From NCBI GenBank assembly GCA_964435165.1, contig CAYSXY010000036.1:1-21464 (forward strand): a stretch of DNA of 21,464 nt, written 5' to 3'. Position 1 is the first letter of the stretch, and the number at the start of each line of letters is the position of its first letter. This document shows positions 1 through 8,108 of this stretch, piece by piece. The notes below the pieces were generated by a model. That model did no database searches. It was not told the DNA's origin and saw only the letters and a list, made by a program, of their open reading frames with translations. The position numbers were made by a program, and so were the translations under genes. The DNA is from CAYSXY01 sp964435165 (GTDB lineage: Bacteria > Pseudomonadota > Alphaproteobacteria > Rickettsiales > RI-342).

Positions 1-119
1 GGTTCTAATATATCCAAATTGTCAATCAACTTCCCAAACACTCTCGTGAGAGGGATTGCGCTTATAGATGAGCATATGGGCCTTGGCAAGCATAAAAAGC
101 GCGCCTGAACTAGATTCAT
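1..119. other. Unassigned left edge
   Basis: I see no convincing gene in these bases. The plus strand is open from the window edge to a TGA at 106-108 and could be the last 35 codons of a gene lying to the left. The minus strand has a short reading frame starting with ATG at 84-86 and ending just inside the edge, and another ATG directly after the qor stop that runs off the edge. None shows a recognisable motif, so the stretch may be a gene end or simply intergenic. Confidence 0.3.
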
Positions 120-1103
120 TTATTTAAACAGCAACACACTGGAGCCGACGGTATTTCCTGCCTCTAAATCAGCATGTGCCTGAGCGGCATCTTCTATATT
201 GTATGTCTGCATCACGTTGATTTTAAGATGTCGGTGCAGCACCATATCAAACAACTCGGCTATACCTGCATGATATAGAGTGACATCCCGCTTGTAATCA
301 AACAGGGACGGACGTGTAACAAAAAGCGATCCTTTGTCGCGCAGCATTTCCAAATCCACCGGCTCCGGCACACCGGACGATTGACCAAAACTGACCAGTA
401 ATCCCAATGGCGCCAGACAATCCAGCGATTGCATCAGCGTATCTCTGCCGACCGAGTCATAAACAACATTCACACCCTGACCATTTGTCAATTCTCGGAC
501 AGCCTCAACCACATTATCCTTGCGGTAATTAATCACATGGTTACAGCCATTCGCTTCAGCGAGCGCCATTTTCTCATCAGCACCAACAAGCCCAATCACC
601 TGTGCTCCGCGGTACCGCGCCCACTGGGTAATGAATAATCCTGTACCACCAGCCGCAGCATACACCAGCACCCGGCTCTGATCCTTCACAAAATATGTAT
701 GTGTGACCAGGTAATGGGCGGTGAGGCCCTTGGTCAGCACCGCAGCCGCCTGTGCATCCGAAATCTCGTCCGGCACGCGGGTCAAATAGTTGGCATCCAT
801 GGTTCGGAAACGGGCATAGGCACCTGGCGCACTGATACCATAGGCCACACGATCCCCGATAGACACGCTATCCGAAACATTCGCCCCGGCGCGAATCACC
901 AAACCACACGCCTCAATACCCGGCACGAACGGATAATCCGCCGCCGGGTAGGCGCCCGAGCGCAAATAGGTGTCGATGAAATTAACCCCCACAGCCAGTT
1001 GCTTGATCAGCACCTCGTCCGGGCCGGGCTCCATCACATCCCACTCTTCCCAGCAAAGCACCTCCGGCCCACCGGGCTCATGCACCACAATCGCTTTCGA
1101 CAT
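120..1103 (-). CDS. qor: NADPH:quinone oxidoreductase, zinc-independent MDR family
   Basis: This is a 327-residue medium-chain dehydrogenase/reductase of the quinone oxidoreductase (QOR) type, which reduces quinones and reactive carbonyls with NADPH in the cytoplasm. The N-terminus (MSKAIVVHEPGGPEVL) matches the family opening. It is followed by the substrate-domain segment VGVNFIDTYLRSGAY and a Rossmann nucleotide site around AAAGGTGLFITQWAR. The structural zinc cysteines of alcohol dehydrogenases are absent, as expected for QOR. Length is normal for the family. It points away from mnmE across a 190-bp gap, so it is its own transcription unit at this end. The ribosome site before the ATG is weak. 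The exact substrate cannot be told from sequence; a general quinone or enal reductase role is inferred. Confidence 0.9.
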   Translation of the reverse strand: MSKAIVVHEPGGPEVLCWEEWDVMEPGPDEVLIKQLAVGVNFIDTYLRSGAYPAADYPFVPGIEACGLVIRAGANVSDSVSIGDRVAYGISAPGAYARFRTMDANYLTRVPDEISDAQAAAVLTKGLTAHYLVTHTYFVKDQSRVLVYAAAGGTGLFITQWARYRGAQVIGLVGADEKMALAEANGCNHVINYRKDNVVEAVRELTNGQGVNVVYDSVGRDTLMQSLDCLAPLGLLVSFGQSSGVPEPVDLEMLRDKGSLFVTRPSLFDYKRDVTLYHAGIAELFDMVLHRHLKINVMQTYNIEDAAQAHADLEAGNTVGSSVLLFK

Positions 1104-1141
1104 CTTAAAACCGTCTATACCGCATCATGAAAAATCACTGT

Positions 1142-1172
1142 TTCAATCATGATCCATAATCATTGCTATAAT
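1142..1172 (+). promoter_or_regulatory. Possible mnmE promoter
   Basis: A perfect TATAAT lies at 1167-1172 in the gap between the divergent qor and mnmE genes, about 120 bp before the chosen mnmE start. No good -35 box is present at 17 bp spacing (TTCAAT at 1142 is 19 bp away), so the call rests on the -10 element alone. A sequence one base from a consensus DnaA box, TGTGGATAT, lies at 1211-1219 in the same gap. Confidence 0.3.
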
Positions 1173-1293
1173 GAAAACGGCATATCGCCCAATCTCACCT
1201 TTTACAACCCTGTGGATATTTGTTATAAGCCGCCGCCAAACAATCATAGACACAGCACAAATACCGCGCGTTAAAAAATGGCCTGAGAAATAT

Positions 1294-2610
1294 ATGACGA
1301 TTTTTGCTCTGTCATCAGCACAGGGGCGCGCGGGAGTGGCGATTATTCGCCTTTCCGGGCCCGCTTGCGATAATACGCTTCTGGCGCTGGGAGTCACGTC
1401 ACTTCCACCTCCCAGACACGCAGCCTACTGCCAGTTTCTTCACCCACAGACGAAGCAACTGATCGATAAAGGCCTGGCCATTCGCTTTCCTTCGCCGAAG
1501 AGTTTCACAGGAGAAGATTGCCTGGAGCTACACATCCATGGCGGCAACGCTGTGATGACCGAAATGCTGGAAACATTGGGGGCCATAGAGGGGTTGCGCA
1601 TGGCCGAGCCGGGAGAATTCTCTCGCATTGCCTTTGCCAATCACAAAATGGATTTAACCGAGGCAGAAGGGCTGGCCGATTTAATTGATGCCGAAACCCC
1701 AGAGCAAAAGAAACTTGCCTTAGAACAATTACAAGGAGGGTTAAGCAAACGCTACACGCAGTGGCGGAGCACCGCCCTGACGCACCTAGCCCGCATGGAG
1801 GCGCTGATCGACTTTCCGGAAGAAGACATACCACAAGATGTACTCGATGATGCCCTGACTAAACTCAACATCTTGTGTAAGGAGATCGAAACGCACCTGG
1901 ATGATCATCACATTGGCGAGCGCATCCGCAGCGGGATACGCATTGCGATTATCGGCCCACCCAATAGCGGCAAATCCTCCTTACTTAATTACCTGGCCGG
2001 ACGAGACGCAGCCATCGTCTCACATCATGCCGGCACCACGCGGGATGTGGTGGAAGTGGCAATGAATATTGGCGGTTACGCGGTCATGCTGGCCGACACC
2101 GCCGGCATACGCGAAACGGAAGATGTCATCGAACAGGAAGGCATTCGTCGCAGCCACTTTCAGGCACAACAGGCCGATTTATGCCTGCAACTATATGATG
2201 CAGTCATGGAGCCGGAACCGGAACTACTCCACCCCGGCAAAACACTCCTATTAGCCAATAAAATCGACCAATTGGCAAAAGGGGCGGACAATACGCCGAC
2301 ACTCACTAACAAAACCTTACCTATCTCGTTGACGGAACAAATAAATCTCGATGCATTTGAGGCCCGCCTGATTGATATGATTCAGGAACGTTTCGCCTCC
2401 GGCAAAGATGTGCTCTTGACTCGCCAGCGTCACCGCGATGCACTACTCCAGGCCGCGGGAGCGTTACGCCGATTATCAGCGGATCATGAACTGGCGCTGC
2501 TTTGCGAAGATATCCGCCAGGCGGCGGTCTATATCGGCAGCATCACCGGACATATTTCTGTCGATGAAGTGTTAGATCGTATTTTCAGTGAGTTTTGTAT
2601 TGGCAAATAA
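1294..2610 (+). CDS. mnmE: tRNA uridine-5-carboxymethylaminomethyl GTPase MnmE
   Basis: MnmE works with MnmG to install the (carboxymethyl)aminomethyl group on U34 of tRNAs reading two-fold degenerate codons, using GTP and a folate one-carbon unit. I start at 1294 because MTIFALSSAQGRAGVAIIR is the usual N-terminus; a longer frame from 1171 adds 41 residues unlike the family. The product is 438 residues. The embedded G domain has GPPNSGKS (about 221-228), GTTRD (about 247), DTAG (268-271) and NKID (322-325). The invariant C-terminal CIGK (435-438) carries the catalytic cysteine, so the gene is intact. It heads the mnmE-mnmG-rsmG-parA-parB cluster, separated from mnmG by 205 bp. Confidence 0.97.
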   Translation: MTIFALSSAQGRAGVAIIRLSGPACDNTLLALGVTSLPPPRHAAYCQFLHPQTKQLIDKGLAIRFPSPKSFTGEDCLELHIHGGNAVMTEMLETLGAIEGLRMAEPGEFSRIAFANHKMDLTEAEGLADLIDAETPEQKKLALEQLQGGLSKRYTQWRSTALTHLARMEALIDFPEEDIPQDVLDDALTKLNILCKEIETHLDDHHIGERIRSGIRIAIIGPPNSGKSSLLNYLAGRDAAIVSHHAGTTRDVVEVAMNIGGYAVMLADTAGIRETEDVIEQEGIRRSHFQAQQADLCLQLYDAVMEPEPELLHPGKTLLLANKIDQLAKGADNTPTLTNKTLPISLTEQINLDAFEARLIDMIQERFASGKDVLLTRQRHRDALLQAAGALRRLSADHELALLCEDIRQAAVYIGSITGHISVDEVLDRIFSEFCIGK

Positions 2611-2676
2611 CACGGATTTACAATCCCCCCACAGAAACAGACACAGCGACACACCACCCGGCAAAGGAAAGCATCA

Positions 2677-2739
2677 ATGGTCAACGAAGAAACAATAACG
2701 GTGCGTGAAAATATTGCGTTGGCGCGGAGCTTAGATTAA
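2677..2739 (+). CDS. Possible 20-residue leader-like ORF
   Basis: An ATG at 2677 preceded by AAAGGA at a spacing of 8 bases opens a 20-codon frame ending with TAA at 2737-2739. It lies in the mnmE-mnmG gap, and its last codons and stop fall inside the strong dyad at 2718-2752, an arrangement reminiscent of a leader peptide. The peptide has no recognisable motif and may be chance; I do not assign a function. Confidence 0.2.
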   Translation: MVNEETITVRENIALARSLD

Positions 2740-2752
2740 GCTCGGCGCCAAC
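2718..2752. other. Strong dyad/hairpin between mnmE and mnmG
   Basis: Two 16-base arms, 2718-2733 and 2737-2752, are reverse complements with one mismatch and a 3-base centre (GAT). As RNA this is a very stable hairpin. No U tract follows on either strand, so it is not a standard intrinsic terminator. It could be an mRNA-processing or leader structure, or a protein-binding dyad. It lies 23 bp before the first parS. Confidence 0.6.
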
Positions 2753-2775
2753 CAAGAGAAAATAAACAGCCAACA

Positions 2776-2791
2776 TGTTTCACGTGAAACA
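2776..2791. promoter_or_regulatory. parS: parS site 1, before mnmG
   Basis: TGTTTCACGTGAAACA is a perfect 16-bp palindrome matching the ParB-binding parS consensus. It is the only intergenic parS here and ends 24 bp before the mnmG start codon, so bound ParB could also affect mnmG expression. ParB and ParA are encoded 2.5 kb downstream. Confidence 0.95.
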
Positions 2792-2815
2792 TAAATGGCA
2801 AATGGCAGGAAAACC

Positions 2816-4702
2816 ATGAAGCAACAGTATGATGTCATTGTTATTGGCGGCGGGCACGCAGGCACAGAAGCAGCCGCCGCTGCAGCACGCCTTGGAGCAC
2901 GTACGCTGCTCGCGACCAAAAAACGCAATGCCATTGGTGAAATGTCATGCAATCCGGCCATTGGCGGTATCGGCAAGGGCACCATCGTTCGTGAAATCGA
3001 TGCGATGGACGGCATCATGGGCATTGCCGCTGACCGCGCCGGCATACACTATAAAATGCTCAACATGCGCAAAGGCCCCGCCGTGCGCGGGCCACGCGCC
3101 CAGTCAGACCGTGCTTTATATAAGCAAGCGGTCCAGGCACTCCTCGCGGAATACAACAACATGGATATTCGTGAGCTGAGCATTGAAGACATTATAACAT
3201 CACACACACAGAATAATAACGCCTCTGTTTCACGTGAAACGATCGCAGGTGTCGTGGACAGCGATGGGCGCGAATGGCACGCCCCGGCAGTGATTATCAC
3301 CACAGGAACCTTTCTGCGCGGCGTTATTCATATGGGCCCCAAACAAACCGCCGCGGGGCGTATTGGCGAAGCCCCTTCGGTCGGCCTCGCCGAGACATTA
3401 GCCAGGCATCAGTTTCGCTTGGGCCGCATGAAAACAGGCACACCGCCCCGCTTACACCGCGACTCTATCGACTGGGCCTCGCTGGAAGCACAGCCCGGCG
3501 ATGATACACCAAAGCCATTCTCCTATCTGCACAGCTCGATTCTCTGCCAACAAATCACCTGCCACATCGCCTATACCAACAATAAAACCCATCAATTATT
3601 ACGTGATAATCTGGATAAAAGCCCTATCTATTCGGGTCAAATTCAAGCAGGCGGGCCGCGCTATTGCCCTTCGATTGAAGACAAGATCGTGCGGTTTGCC
3701 GACAAAGAACGGCATCAGGTGTTTCTGGAGCCAGAAGGGCTGGAAAATGACGTGATTTATCCTAACGGCATCTCCACATCAATGCCAATTGATATTCAGC
3801 AACAGGTCGTACAATCCATCGCCGGGCTAGAACACGCCAACATTCTGCAACCCGGCTATGCCGTCGAATATGATTATGTTGACCCGAGAGAATTACGTCA
3901 TGACCTGCAAAGCAAAAAAATTCACGGGCTGTTTTTAGCCGGGCAGATCAACGGCACCACCGGCTATGAAGAAGCAGGCGGTCAGGGCCTGATCGCCGGC
4001 ATCAATGCCGCTCGGCTAGCAGCAGGCAATGCGCCTTTTACATTAGACCGCTCGGAATCATATATCGGCGTGATGATTGATGATCTGGTAACGCAAGGCA
4101 CCCAAGAGCCATACCGTATGTTCACCTCTCGCTCTGAATTTCGCCTGAGCCTGCGTGCGGACAATGCAGATCTTCGTCTCACCCCCAAAGCCATCGAAAT
4201 TGGCCTTTGTAGAGGGCCAAGAGAACGGCAGTTTCACGTGAAACAACAAGCGCTGACGGCGGCCCAAACATTTCTCGAGGAGCACAGCGCAACGCCAAAT
4301 CAGGTAGCCTCTGTGGGCATTTCAATCCGTCAGGATGGTGTGCGCCGATCCGGCCTGGAGCTACTTTCATTGCCCAACGTTTCACATGAAACGCTACAGA
4401 AATTATGGCCGGATTATCAATTGCCGCCCGAAGACGTCAAAGAGCAATTGGACATCATTGCCACCTATGCGGGCTACCTCAAGCGTCAGGAACAGGAAAT
4501 AGCCATGTTCCGCCGAGACGAATCGATCAACCTTCCGACATCACTCGATTATACTGCTGTGCCATCTTTATCACATGAGATGCGCGAAAAATTAAGCGCG
4601 GCCCAGCCAGAAACCGTCGGCGCCGCCTTGCGCATTCCAGGCGTGACTCCGGCTGCCATCACGGCCGTGCTACACCATTTGCGCCAGCGCGATGCCGCCT
4701 GA
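2816..4702 (+). CDS. mnmG: tRNA uridine-5-carboxymethylaminomethyl enzyme MnmG
   Basis: MnmG (GidA) is the FAD- and NADH-dependent partner of MnmE in wobble-uridine modification. I choose ATG 2816 because AGGA lies 5 bases before it and MKQQYDVIVIGGGHAGTEAA is the normal N-terminus with its dinucleotide site (residues 11-16); a frame from 2795 adds seven residues. The product is 628 residues, the usual size. Family signatures follow: MSCNPAIGGIGKG, RAGIHYKMLN, GPAVRGPRAQSDR and GTPPRL. Unusually, three parS sequences are translated within it: VSRET at 138-142, FHVK at 473-476 and VSHET at 522-526. The first lies in a loop that seems longer than in E. coli MnmG. The stop overlaps rsmG by 11 bases. 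Confidence 0.97.
   Translation: MKQQYDVIVIGGGHAGTEAAAAAARLGARTLLATKKRNAIGEMSCNPAIGGIGKGTIVREIDAMDGIMGIAADRAGIHYKMLNMRKGPAVRGPRAQSDRALYKQAVQALLAEYNNMDIRELSIEDIITSHTQNNNASVSRETIAGVVDSDGREWHAPAVIITTGTFLRGVIHMGPKQTAAGRIGEAPSVGLAETLARHQFRLGRMKTGTPPRLHRDSIDWASLEAQPGDDTPKPFSYLHSSILCQQITCHIAYTNNKTHQLLRDNLDKSPIYSGQIQAGGPRYCPSIEDKIVRFADKERHQVFLEPEGLENDVIYPNGISTSMPIDIQQQVVQSIAGLEHANILQPGYAVEYDYVDPRELRHDLQSKKIHGLFLAGQINGTTGYEEAGGQGLIAGINAARLAAGNAPFTLDRSESYIGVMIDDLVTQGTQEPYRMFTSRSEFRLSLRADNADLRLTPKAIEIGLCRGPRERQFHVKQQALTAAQTFLEEHSATPNQVASVGISIRQDGVRRSGLELLSLPNVSHETLQKLWPDYQLPPEDVKEQLDIIATYAGYLKRQEQEIAMFRRDESINLPTSLDYTAVPSLSHEMREKLSAAQPETVGAALRIPGVTPAAITAVLHHLRQRDAA
3227..3240. promoter_or_regulatory. parS: parS site 2, inside mnmG
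   Basis: GTTTCACGTGAAAC is a perfect 14-bp parS core within mnmG, read there as Val-Ser-Arg-Glu-Thr (residues 138-142). It is 450 bp from site 1. Confidence 0.93.
4230..4245. promoter_or_regulatory. parS: parS site 3, inside mnmG
   Basis: The perfect 14-bp core occupies 4231-4244 and has A on both flanks. It is read in a different frame from site 2, giving Phe-His-Val-Lys (MnmG residues 473-476). Confidence 0.93.
4379..4392. promoter_or_regulatory. parS: Degenerate parS site 4, inside mnmG
   Basis: GTTTCACATGAAAC differs from the parS core by one base in the centre (CATG instead of CGTG) and encodes Val-Ser-His-Glu-Thr. It lies only 148 bp from perfect site 3. The central CG is important for ParB recognition in studied systems, so it may bind weakly or not at all. 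Confidence 0.55.
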
Positions 4703-5360
4703 ACCACCTCCTTGTGACATCGCCTCGCTTGCGCGACATGCTGATATCAACGTGAGCGATAATCAGTTTCTTAGACTCAGTCTCTATGTGTCGCTTTTAT
4801 GCCAATGGCAGAGCCGGATCAATCTTATCGCACCTTCAACCATTCCCGATATTTGGACCCGTCATATCGCCGACGCACTGCAATTGTGTCCACTATTACC
4901 AGCAGACAGCACCCCTTTACAGATTATTGACCTGGGCTCAGGCGGCGGACTCCCGGCCATCCCTCTGGCCATTTGTACGGCGCACCATTTCCACCTGGTC
5001 GAAAGCGACCGACGCAAATCTATTTTTCTTGAAGAAACGGCCCGCCAGCTATCAATGGCTGACGTTTCACGTGAAACCTGCCCCCAGATAACCGTTCATA
5101 CGCAACGCATCGAATCTCTCTCGCTTCCACCGGCTGACATCATCACCAGTCGCGCCTGCGCTCCCTTGACGCAGCTTTTGGCGCTCTCATCACACTTACG
5201 GGATGCGACCACGCTTTGCCTCTTCCCTAAAGGCAAAAATTACTCTAAAGAAATAGAAGCAGCGCGCGCAATATGGTCTTTTGACCTTGAAATAATCGCC
5301 AGCAAACTTCATTCCGGAGGCGCAATCCTCAAGCTTTGCCAAGTTCAGGAGAAAGCATGA
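4692..5360 (+). CDS. rsmG: 16S rRNA (guanine-527-N7)-methyltransferase RsmG
   Basis: RsmG (GidB) methylates N7 of G527 in 16S rRNA using S-adenosylmethionine. The 222-residue product has the SAM-binding motif IDLGSGGGLPAIPLAI (DLGSGGG at 80-86) and the preceding family segment SRINLIAPSTIPDIWTRHIADAL. The start at 4692 lies inside the end of mnmG and the stop overlaps the parA ATG as ATGA, so translation of mnmG, rsmG and parA is probably coupled. Residues 125-129 (VSRET) are a translated perfect parS, in the stretch between the SAM-binding strands where family members vary. Loss of rsmG is known to give low-level streptomycin resistance in other bacteria; this copy looks intact. Confidence 0.95.
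   Translation: MPPEPPPCDIASLARHADINVSDNQFLRLSLYVSLLCQWQSRINLIAPSTIPDIWTRHIADALQLCPLLPADSTPLQIIDLGSGGGLPAIPLAICTAHHFHLVESDRRKSIFLEETARQLSMADVSRETCPQITVHTQRIESLSLPPADIITSRACAPLTQLLALSSHLRDATTLCLFPKGKNYSKEIEAARAIWSFDLEIIASKLHSGGAILKLCQVQEKA
5064..5077. promoter_or_regulatory. parS: parS site 5, inside rsmG
   Basis: This perfect GTTTCACGTGAAAC is translated as VSRET (residues 125-129) in RsmG, 287 bp before the end of parS-to-parA spacing, i.e. shortly upstream of the parA start. Confidence 0.93.
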
Positions 5361-6166
5361 CCCGCACACCGCATATCATTTCTGTCGCCAATCAAAAAGG
5401 CGGCGTGGGCAAAACCACCACGGCCGTTAATCTCGCCACCGCGCTGGCGGCGATTGAACGCAAAGTATTGTTGATTGACTTAGACCCTCAAGGCAATGCC
5501 AGCACTGGCTTTGGCATTGAGCCAAAGGATCGTAAAATCACCAGCTATGATCTTTTAATCAACGAAATCGATATTAATGAGGCCATACTGCCAACGGCCA
5601 TACCACGGCTGCATCTGGTGCCATCGACCGTTGATTTGTCTGCTGCGGAATTGGAACTGATAGAGGTGAAACAACGCACCTACATTTTGAAACAGCAAAT
5701 TACCGCTCTTGAACAATATTACGACTATATCTTTATCGATTGTCCGCCATCACTTGGATTATTGACACTCAATGCTTTTACCGCCTCGCGCAAGGTATTG
5801 GTCCCCTTGCAATGCGAATTTTACGCCCTGGAAGGATTATCGCACCTCATCGCGACCATCCGCCGCGTGAAACAAAAACTCAATAAAGAACTGGAGATGA
5901 TGGGCGTCGTCCTGACAATGGTGGATCGACGCAATAAACTCTCGCTCCAGGTTGAACAGGATGTTCGCGATTTTATGGCCGAGAAAGTCTATGAAACGGT
6001 CATCCCACGCAATGTTCGTATTTCAGAAGCACCGTCTCACGGCAAACCCGCGCTACTCTATGATCATCGCAGCACGGGCGCACGCGCCTATATGGCGCTG
6101 GCGCGCGAAGTGTTAAGCCGGGAGAAAGCCGCCATCACCCACCATAAGGAGAAAGAAGTCGCATGA
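5357..6166 (+). CDS. parA: Chromosome-partitioning ATPase ParA (Soj)
   Basis: ParA is a nucleoid-bound ATPase whose ATP gradient moves ParB-parS complexes and so segregates the origin region. The 269-residue product has the deviant Walker A box KGGVGKTT starting at Lys14, the Walker A' segment IDLDPQGNASTGFG and Walker B IDCPPSLGLLTLNA. It has no N-terminal DNA-binding domain, which marks the short chromosomal (Soj) type. I choose ATG 5357 because AGGAGA lies just upstream and because it overlaps the rsmG stop as ATGA; a start at 5336 would add seven residues. The stop overlaps parB, again as ATGA. Confidence 0.97.
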   Translation: MTRTPHIISVANQKGGVGKTTTAVNLATALAAIERKVLLIDLDPQGNASTGFGIEPKDRKITSYDLLINEIDINEAILPTAIPRLHLVPSTVDLSAAELELIEVKQRTYILKQQITALEQYYDYIFIDCPPSLGLLTLNAFTASRKVLVPLQCEFYALEGLSHLIATIRRVKQKLNKELEMMGVVLTMVDRRNKLSLQVEQDVRDFMAEKVYETVIPRNVRISEAPSHGKPALLYDHRSTGARAYMALAREVLSREKAAITHHKEKEVA

Positions 6167-7086
6167 ATGCCGCCGCGAGCAAAGGTCTTGGACGAGGCAT
6201 TTCCGCCTTGTTAGACGAAGAAGAATATGAAGAAAATGATGCCGCCAATGATGAGCCTCATATCGTCGGCCAGAGCAACATGTTGCCGCATGATGCACTA
6301 CAGCCAGGCCGGTTCCAGCCACGCAAATATTTTGCCGAAGAAGAGCTGGAAGAACTAGCGGAGAGCATTAGACGCAACGGCGTTATTCAACCACTGGTTG
6401 TCAGAGCCTTGGAAGATGGTTCATACGAGATCGTCGCGGGCGAGCGTCGATGGCGCGCCGCTAAAATGGCAAATCTCTCAGAAGTTCCGGTGGTTATTAA
6501 GGAACTGGATGACCGGCAAACCCTGGAAATTGCCCTCATTGAAAATGTGCAGCGCCAGGACCTCAATCCATTGGAAGAATCTGAAGGCTACCAGAGATTG
6601 ATGGATGAGTTCGGTTATACGCAGGAGGAATTAGCCACCGTTGTCGGCAAGAGTCGTAGCCATGTAACGAATATGATGCGCCTGCTCGGGCTCCCGGAAG
6701 ATGTCAAAAGCTACATCAATGACCGCAAACTCTCCATGAGTCACGCGCGGGCGTTGATAGGCGCGGAAAACCCGGCAGAATTGGCTCGCACCGTCATTGA
6801 TCGCGGTCTTAGCGTGCGCCAGACGGAAAATCTGGCCAAAAACCGTAATATGAATGCCGTTACCGCCTCTAAAGCAAAAAAAGAAAGCGCTTCCGGCAAA
6901 GGGAGTCGTACACTGCGTCATGCCAAAAAAGACGATGATATCCTCAGCCTGGAGCAGGCATTGTCACAAAATATCGGCCTTAATGTCGAGATTTTTGATC
7001 GCGGTCAGAAGGGTGATATTGTCATTAGCTATGAGTCGCTGGAAGATCTGGATGACGTCCTTCGGCGCTTAGGCGGTGTTGTTTAA
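6163..7086 (+). CDS. parB: Chromosome-partitioning CTPase ParB (Spo0J)
   Basis: ParB binds parS, loads as a CTP-dependent sliding clamp and spreads along neighbouring DNA, forming the partition complex acted on by ParA. The 307-residue product begins with the ParA-stimulating tail (KGLGRGISALLDE). It then has the CTP-binding N-terminal domain with GERRWRA at 93-99 and IENVQRQDLNPLEES, a helix-turn-helix at about 152-172 (TQEELATVVGKSRSHVTNMM), and a C-terminal dimerisation domain (about residue 255 onward). An SD-like AAGGAG precedes the ATG, which overlaps the parA stop. Its targets are the six parS-like sites at 2776-10914. The stop overlaps the convergent holA stop. Confidence 0.97.
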   Translation: MNAAASKGLGRGISALLDEEEYEENDAANDEPHIVGQSNMLPHDALQPGRFQPRKYFAEEELEELAESIRRNGVIQPLVVRALEDGSYEIVAGERRWRAAKMANLSEVPVVIKELDDRQTLEIALIENVQRQDLNPLEESEGYQRLMDEFGYTQEELATVVGKSRSHVTNMMRLLGLPEDVKSYINDRKLSMSHARALIGAENPAELARTVIDRGLSVRQTENLAKNRNMNAVTASKAKKESASGKGSRTLRHAKKDDDILSLEQALSQNIGLNVEIFDRGQKGDIVISYESLEDLDDVLRRLGGVV

Positions 7087-8108
7087 GCGGACATTGCCGG
7101 TCGTTTAACCGAGCGCATCTTCAATCCCAACCAACTCCCAGCCAGATGAGGCATGGCCAGAGAAGACTGTTTTGCCATTAATTCCATGGCACAAATCAAG
7201 GCTGCTGCCCGGCATAATGCATCCGCGGGCCATGCCTGCAAATGCCGTCGCACCTGCGCCTGTTGTTTGAAGAAGACAGGCGGCCGGCACTGTTTCATTG
7301 CCATATCCAGACTCGTCCCCGCCTGCTGACGGGCATGGAGATCAAGCAACCGTAGCACATAGTTACCCAGACTGCGCAACAAAGAGATTAACGCAACGCC
7401 TTCCTGCTGTGCGCTCTGTAATGCCCGGTCCAACGCCACCGCATTGCCATCCATTAACGCACAAATCACATCATCCAGCGCGCCTTGCGCCTGCGGCACA
7501 GACAAGCACGCAAGGTCTGCTTCATTCACCGCACCGGCGCCGCCCTTATAAAGCGCCAGTTTAGTCATTTCCTGCTTCAGCGCTCCTTGCTGGCCCTGCA
7601 ATTGTCCGGCCAGATACTGCACCATCTCTCGGTCGGCTGTCAGTTCTTCGGCTGCCAGCCATTGTTCGATCTGACGAAACAGCGAGGCACCTTCCTCGGC
7701 ATAACAGGCCACCGCAGCAGCCTGAGGCTGTTTCTCAAACCACTGCCGAAGCGTCGAGCGCGGCCCCAGAGTGCCGGACTCAACGATCAGCAGGTTTGGG
7801 CAGGGCAGTAGCTGCTCCAGCTCTCTGAGCGCCTTTGTGATGCCGTCAGAGGCCTGAGTAAGATGAAGAAAGGTCACATCGCCCAACAAGCTGACGGCAC
7901 GCAATTCATCAGCCAATAGTATCTCGCCAGCCGTTACTTGTTCCTGAGTGAGTTTACGCTCCACCAATGGCTGCTTGGCCTCAGCCGCCTGGCGAATGGA
8001 AAGCGCCGTATCTCGTACTTGTGAGGCATCCGCACCATATACCAGCCAGAGGCGCGGCGCCTCTGGCTTTGCCAGCATGGAGGCAATGGCAGCCGGTTTC
8101 AGTTTCAC
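7083..8108 (-). CDS. holA: DNA polymerase III subunit delta HolA
   Basis: HolA is the clamp-loader delta subunit that opens the beta sliding clamp during replication. The 341-residue size, the N-terminus MKLKPAAIASMLAKPEAPRLWLVYGADASQVRD and the AAA+-like domain layout with a C-terminal helical domain fit the alphaproteobacterial family, which is poorly conserved in sequence. It starts with GTG at 8108, overlapping the lptE TGA as GTGA, so the two are translationally coupled. It is the last gene of the leuS operon and converges on parB, with which it shares four bases of stop codon. No intrinsic terminator is visible past its end. Confidence 0.9.
   Translation of the reverse strand: MKLKPAAIASMLAKPEAPRLWLVYGADASQVRDTALSIRQAAEAKQPLVERKLTQEQVTAGEILLADELRAVSLLGDVTFLHLTQASDGITKALRELEQLLPCPNLLIVESGTLGPRSTLRQWFEKQPQAAAVACYAEEGASLFRQIEQWLAAEELTADREMVQYLAGQLQGQQGALKQEMTKLALYKGGAGAVNEADLACLSVPQAQGALDDVICALMDGNAVALDRALQSAQQEGVALISLLRSLGNYVLRLLDLHARQQAGTSLDMAMKQCRPPVFFKQQAQVRRHLQAWPADALCRAAALICAMELMAKQSSLAMPHLAGSWLGLKMRSVKRPAMSA

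Noticed and set aside
41..52. CTCTC-GT-GAGAG mini-hairpin at the left edge
   Set aside because: A 5-bp stem with a 2-base centre and no U tract is too weak to call a terminator for qor.
4564..4576. TTTATCACATGAGA in mnmG as another parS
   Set aside because: Too many mismatches to the core in both arms.
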